Position numbers and translations under genes: made by a program | From: Lentzea sp. | Lineage (GTDB): Bacteria > Actinomycetota > Actinomycetes > Mycobacteriales > Pseudonocardiaceae | Length of the DNA: 5,648 nucleotides | Assembly (NCBI GenBank): GCA_030146905.1 | Contig: JASLAV010000525.1 | Location: 1-5,648, forward strand | Reading direction: 5' to 3' | Shown: positions 3,983 to 5,648 of the stretch, piece by piece | Layout of the letters: each line of letters opens with the position of its first letter | How positions within the stretch are numbered: position 1 is the first letter of the stretch | The notes under the pieces: model-generated | Told to the model about the DNA's origin: nothing | What the model saw: the letters and a program-made list of their open reading frames with translations, nothing else | The model's database searches: none

Positions 3983-5648
3983 CTACAGCCTTTCTGGTGC
4001 ACCGATTCCCAGCAGGGACAGCCCGAGCGTGAGCACACGTGAGGTGAGCGTGAGCAGGTGCAGGCGCGAGTCCTGCAACTCGCGGGTCTCCGCCGTCGCC
4101 ACCGGGCAGTGGTTGTAGAACGCCGAGAACGCCGTGGCGGTCTCGAACAGGTAGTTGGTGAGCTTGTGCGGCGCGAGCTCGTCGATGGCCGCCTGCACGG
4201 CCGTGGGCAGCTGCAACAGCTTCAGCGCCAGGTCCCGCTCGGCCTGCTCCTGCAGCACCAGCGGGGCGTTCTCGTCGGCGGTGCGCCCGACCTTTCGGCC
4301 GATCGACAGGATCCGCGCGTTCGCGTACTGGATGTACACCGAAGTGTCACCGGTGGTCGCGAGCATCTTCTCCCAGGTGAAGACGTAGTCCTTCTCCCGG
4401 TCGTTGGACAGGTCCGCGTACTTCACCGCGCCGAGCCCGATGGTGCGGGCGAGGGCCTCCTTCTCGGCTCCCTCCACTTCGGACGACTCGGGCATGACCT
4501 TGTACGAGTTGTCGACGGCCTCGGTGAGCAGGTCGATGAGCTTGATCGTCCCGCCGGCCCTGGTCCGGATCGTCTTGCCGTCCGCCCCGAGGATCGTGCC
4601 GAACCCGGTGTGCACGGCCGTGTGCGCGTCGTCGAGCCACCCGGCCTGCTTGGACGTGGCGAAGATCATCTGGAAGTGCTGCGCCTGAGGCGTGCCGACG
4701 ACGTAGATGAGCTCGTCGACCTCCCGCTCCCGGACCCAGTACCGCACCGTCGCGAAGTCGGTGGTGGCGTACCCGTACCCGCCGTCGCTCTTGCGCACGA
4801 TCAGCGGCAGCCGGTCGCCCTCGCGGTTGGTGAACCCCGGCGGGAACACGCAGAGCGCGCCGTCACTGGTCTCGATGAGCCCCTTCTGCTGCAGCTCGGT
4901 GATCGTGTCGGCGAGGTAGGGGTTGTAGAAGCTCTCCCCGTAGTTGTCGTCGGCGGACAACCCGATCCCGAGCATCTCGTAGACCTGGTTGAAGTGCCGC
5001 TGCGACTCCCCCACCAGCTCGTGCCACAAGGCGAGCGTGGCCTCGTCCCCACCCTGCAACAACACGACCCGCCGCCGCGCGCGGTCGGCGAACCCTGGCT
5101 CGTTGTCGAACTTCTGCCGAGCCTGCTGGTAGAACGCGTTGAGGTCGCTGATCTCGTGGTCGGCCCCGTGCCCGAGGTCGGTGAGGTGCTCGATGAGCAT
5201 GCCGAACGGCGTACCCCAGTCACCGAGGTGGTTGTGCGGAATGACCTCGTGCCCGGCAAAGGACAACAAGCGGCAGAAGGCGTCCCCGATGATCGTCGAC
5301 CGCAGGTGCCCGACGTGCATCTCCTTGGCGACGTTGGGGCTGCTGTAGTCGATGGCGATGCGCCGCGGCGAGTCAGTGGTCGGCACACCGAGCCGCGAGT
5401 CCCCGAGCAACTTCGCGGTCTCGGCCTCCAGCCACTCCCGCTTGAGCTTGAGGTTGATGAAGCCGGGCCCGGCGATCTCCGCCGTCTCGACGGCATCACC
5501 GGCATCGAGGTGCTCGACGATCAGCTCGGCAACCTCGCGAGGCTTCCTGCCGACCTTCTTGGCAAGGCTCATGGCAACGTTGCACTGGTAGTCGGCACCG
5601 TCGCGGTTGGACGGTCGGATCAGCGCTTCCCCGGGGGTGATGTCCACG
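3983..5648 (-). CDS. argS: Arginyl-tRNA synthetase, N-terminus cut by window edge
   Basis: This cytoplasmic class I synthetase charges tRNA-Arg with arginine using ATP. About 554 residues are visible, with the stop at 3985-3983. The frame is still open at the window edge, so the GTG at 5647 is not a demonstrated start; compared with E. coli ArgS about 20-30 residues are missing. The visible part has the end of the tRNA-binding ADD1 domain (ADYQCNVAMSLAKKVG, then IAGPGFINLKL), the signature SPNVAKEMHVGHLRSTIIGD carrying the HIGH motif as HVGH (about 111-114), and the insert HNHLGDWGTPFGMLIEHL. The KMSKS loop is replaced by DGKTIRTRAGG (near 355-365), as in E. coli-type ArgRS. The C-terminal anticodon-binding helices end in LLGIGAPERL, typical of the family. 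Mycobacterial ArgS, as I recall it, is the other subtype (VSANPTGPIHIGG), so this gene could be a second copy or a lineage replacement. whiB3 follows on the same strand. Confidence 0.95.
   Translation of the reverse strand, partial: VDITPGEALIRPSNRDGADYQCNVAMSLAKKVGRKPREVAELIVEHLDAGDAVETAEIAGPGFINLKLKREWLEAETAKLLGDSRLGVPTTDSPRRIAIDYSSPNVAKEMHVGHLRSTIIGDAFCRLLSFAGHEVIPHNHLGDWGTPFGMLIEHLTDLGHGADHEISDLNAFYQQARQKFDNEPGFADRARRRVVLLQGGDEATLALWHELVGESQRHFNQVYEMLGIGLSADDNYGESFYNPYLADTITELQQKGLIETSDGALCVFPPGFTNREGDRLPLIVRKSDGGYGYATTDFATVRYWVREREVDELIYVVGTPQAQHFQMIFATSKQAGWLDDAHTAVHTGFGTILGADGKTIRTRAGGTIKLIDLLTEAVDNSYKVMPESSEVEGAEKEALARTIGLGAVKYADLSNDREKDYVFTWEKMLATTGDTSVYIQYANARILSIGRKVGRTADENAPLVLQEQAERDLALKLLQLPTAVQAAIDELAPHKLTNYLFETATAFSAFYNHCPVATAETRELQDSRLHLLTLTSRVLTLGLSLLGIGAPERL

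Noticed and set aside
4930..4990. Loss of KMSKS and catalytic decay in argS
   Set aside because: The DGKTIRTR loop (nearer 4560-4590) is the normal replacement in this ArgRS subtype, so the enzyme looks functional.
1..5648. Mobile elements, CRISPR, tRNA or rRNA genes
   Set aside because: I saw no transposase-like frame, direct-repeat array, cloverleaf or rRNA motif on either strand.

Overview
This high-GC window reads as actinobacterial chromosome. It has frequent GTG starts, a WhiB-family Fe-S protein, an ANTAR regulator and an rsbW-sigF operon with mycobacterial UsfX-SigF architecture. The details suggest a Pseudonocardiaceae-like lineage, but this was judged from protein resemblance alone, without a search.

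Layout, left to right. (1) Positions 1-137, minus strand: the first 45 codons of an unrecognised protein that runs off the edge. (2) 138-390: a divergent intergenic region with three palindromes and a probable leaderless promoter. (3) 391-1056, plus: a GAF-like/ANTAR RNA-binding regulator. (4) 1057-1199: a leader region with a near-perfect SigF/SigB-type promoter and two RNA hairpins. (5) 1200-1562, plus: a single-domain STAS anti-sigma antagonist. (6) 1587-2255, minus: a fused HATPase (RsbW-like kinase) plus STAS protein, convergent with the previous gene. (7) 2256-2358: a divergent promoter region. (8) 2395-3620, plus: rsbW and sigF, translationally coupled by a 4-base overlap. (9) 3593-3910, minus: a WhiB3/WhiD-like protein whose 3' end overlaps sigF by 28 bases. 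(10) 3983-5648, minus: argS of the E. coli-like type, cut at its N-terminus by the window edge.

How the genes fit together. The centre is a general-stress sigma locus with a partner-switching set: the sigma factor, its cognate anti-sigma (RsbW), a free STAS antagonist, and a second, intact-looking kinase fused to its own divergent STAS domain. No PP2C phosphatase or upstream stress sensor lies in the window. Three intergenic sites fit the actinobacterial SigF/SigB promoter pattern (GNNT, 16-base spacer, GGGTA-like -10). They sit before the STAS gene, before rsbW-sigF and before whiB3. This suggests an autoregulated SigF circuit that also feeds WhiB3. The ANTAR gene lies just upstream of a leader with an ANTAR-target-like hexaloop hairpin, a possible post-transcriptional layer. 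argS appears to be an unrelated housekeeping neighbour.

The least ordinary elements are the minimal kinase-STAS fusion, the possible leaderless leader peptide coupled to rsbW, the ANTAR-like hairpin, and the palindrome ACACGTGT shared by the two divergent intergenic regions. All promoter and RNA calls are pattern readings and have not been tested.
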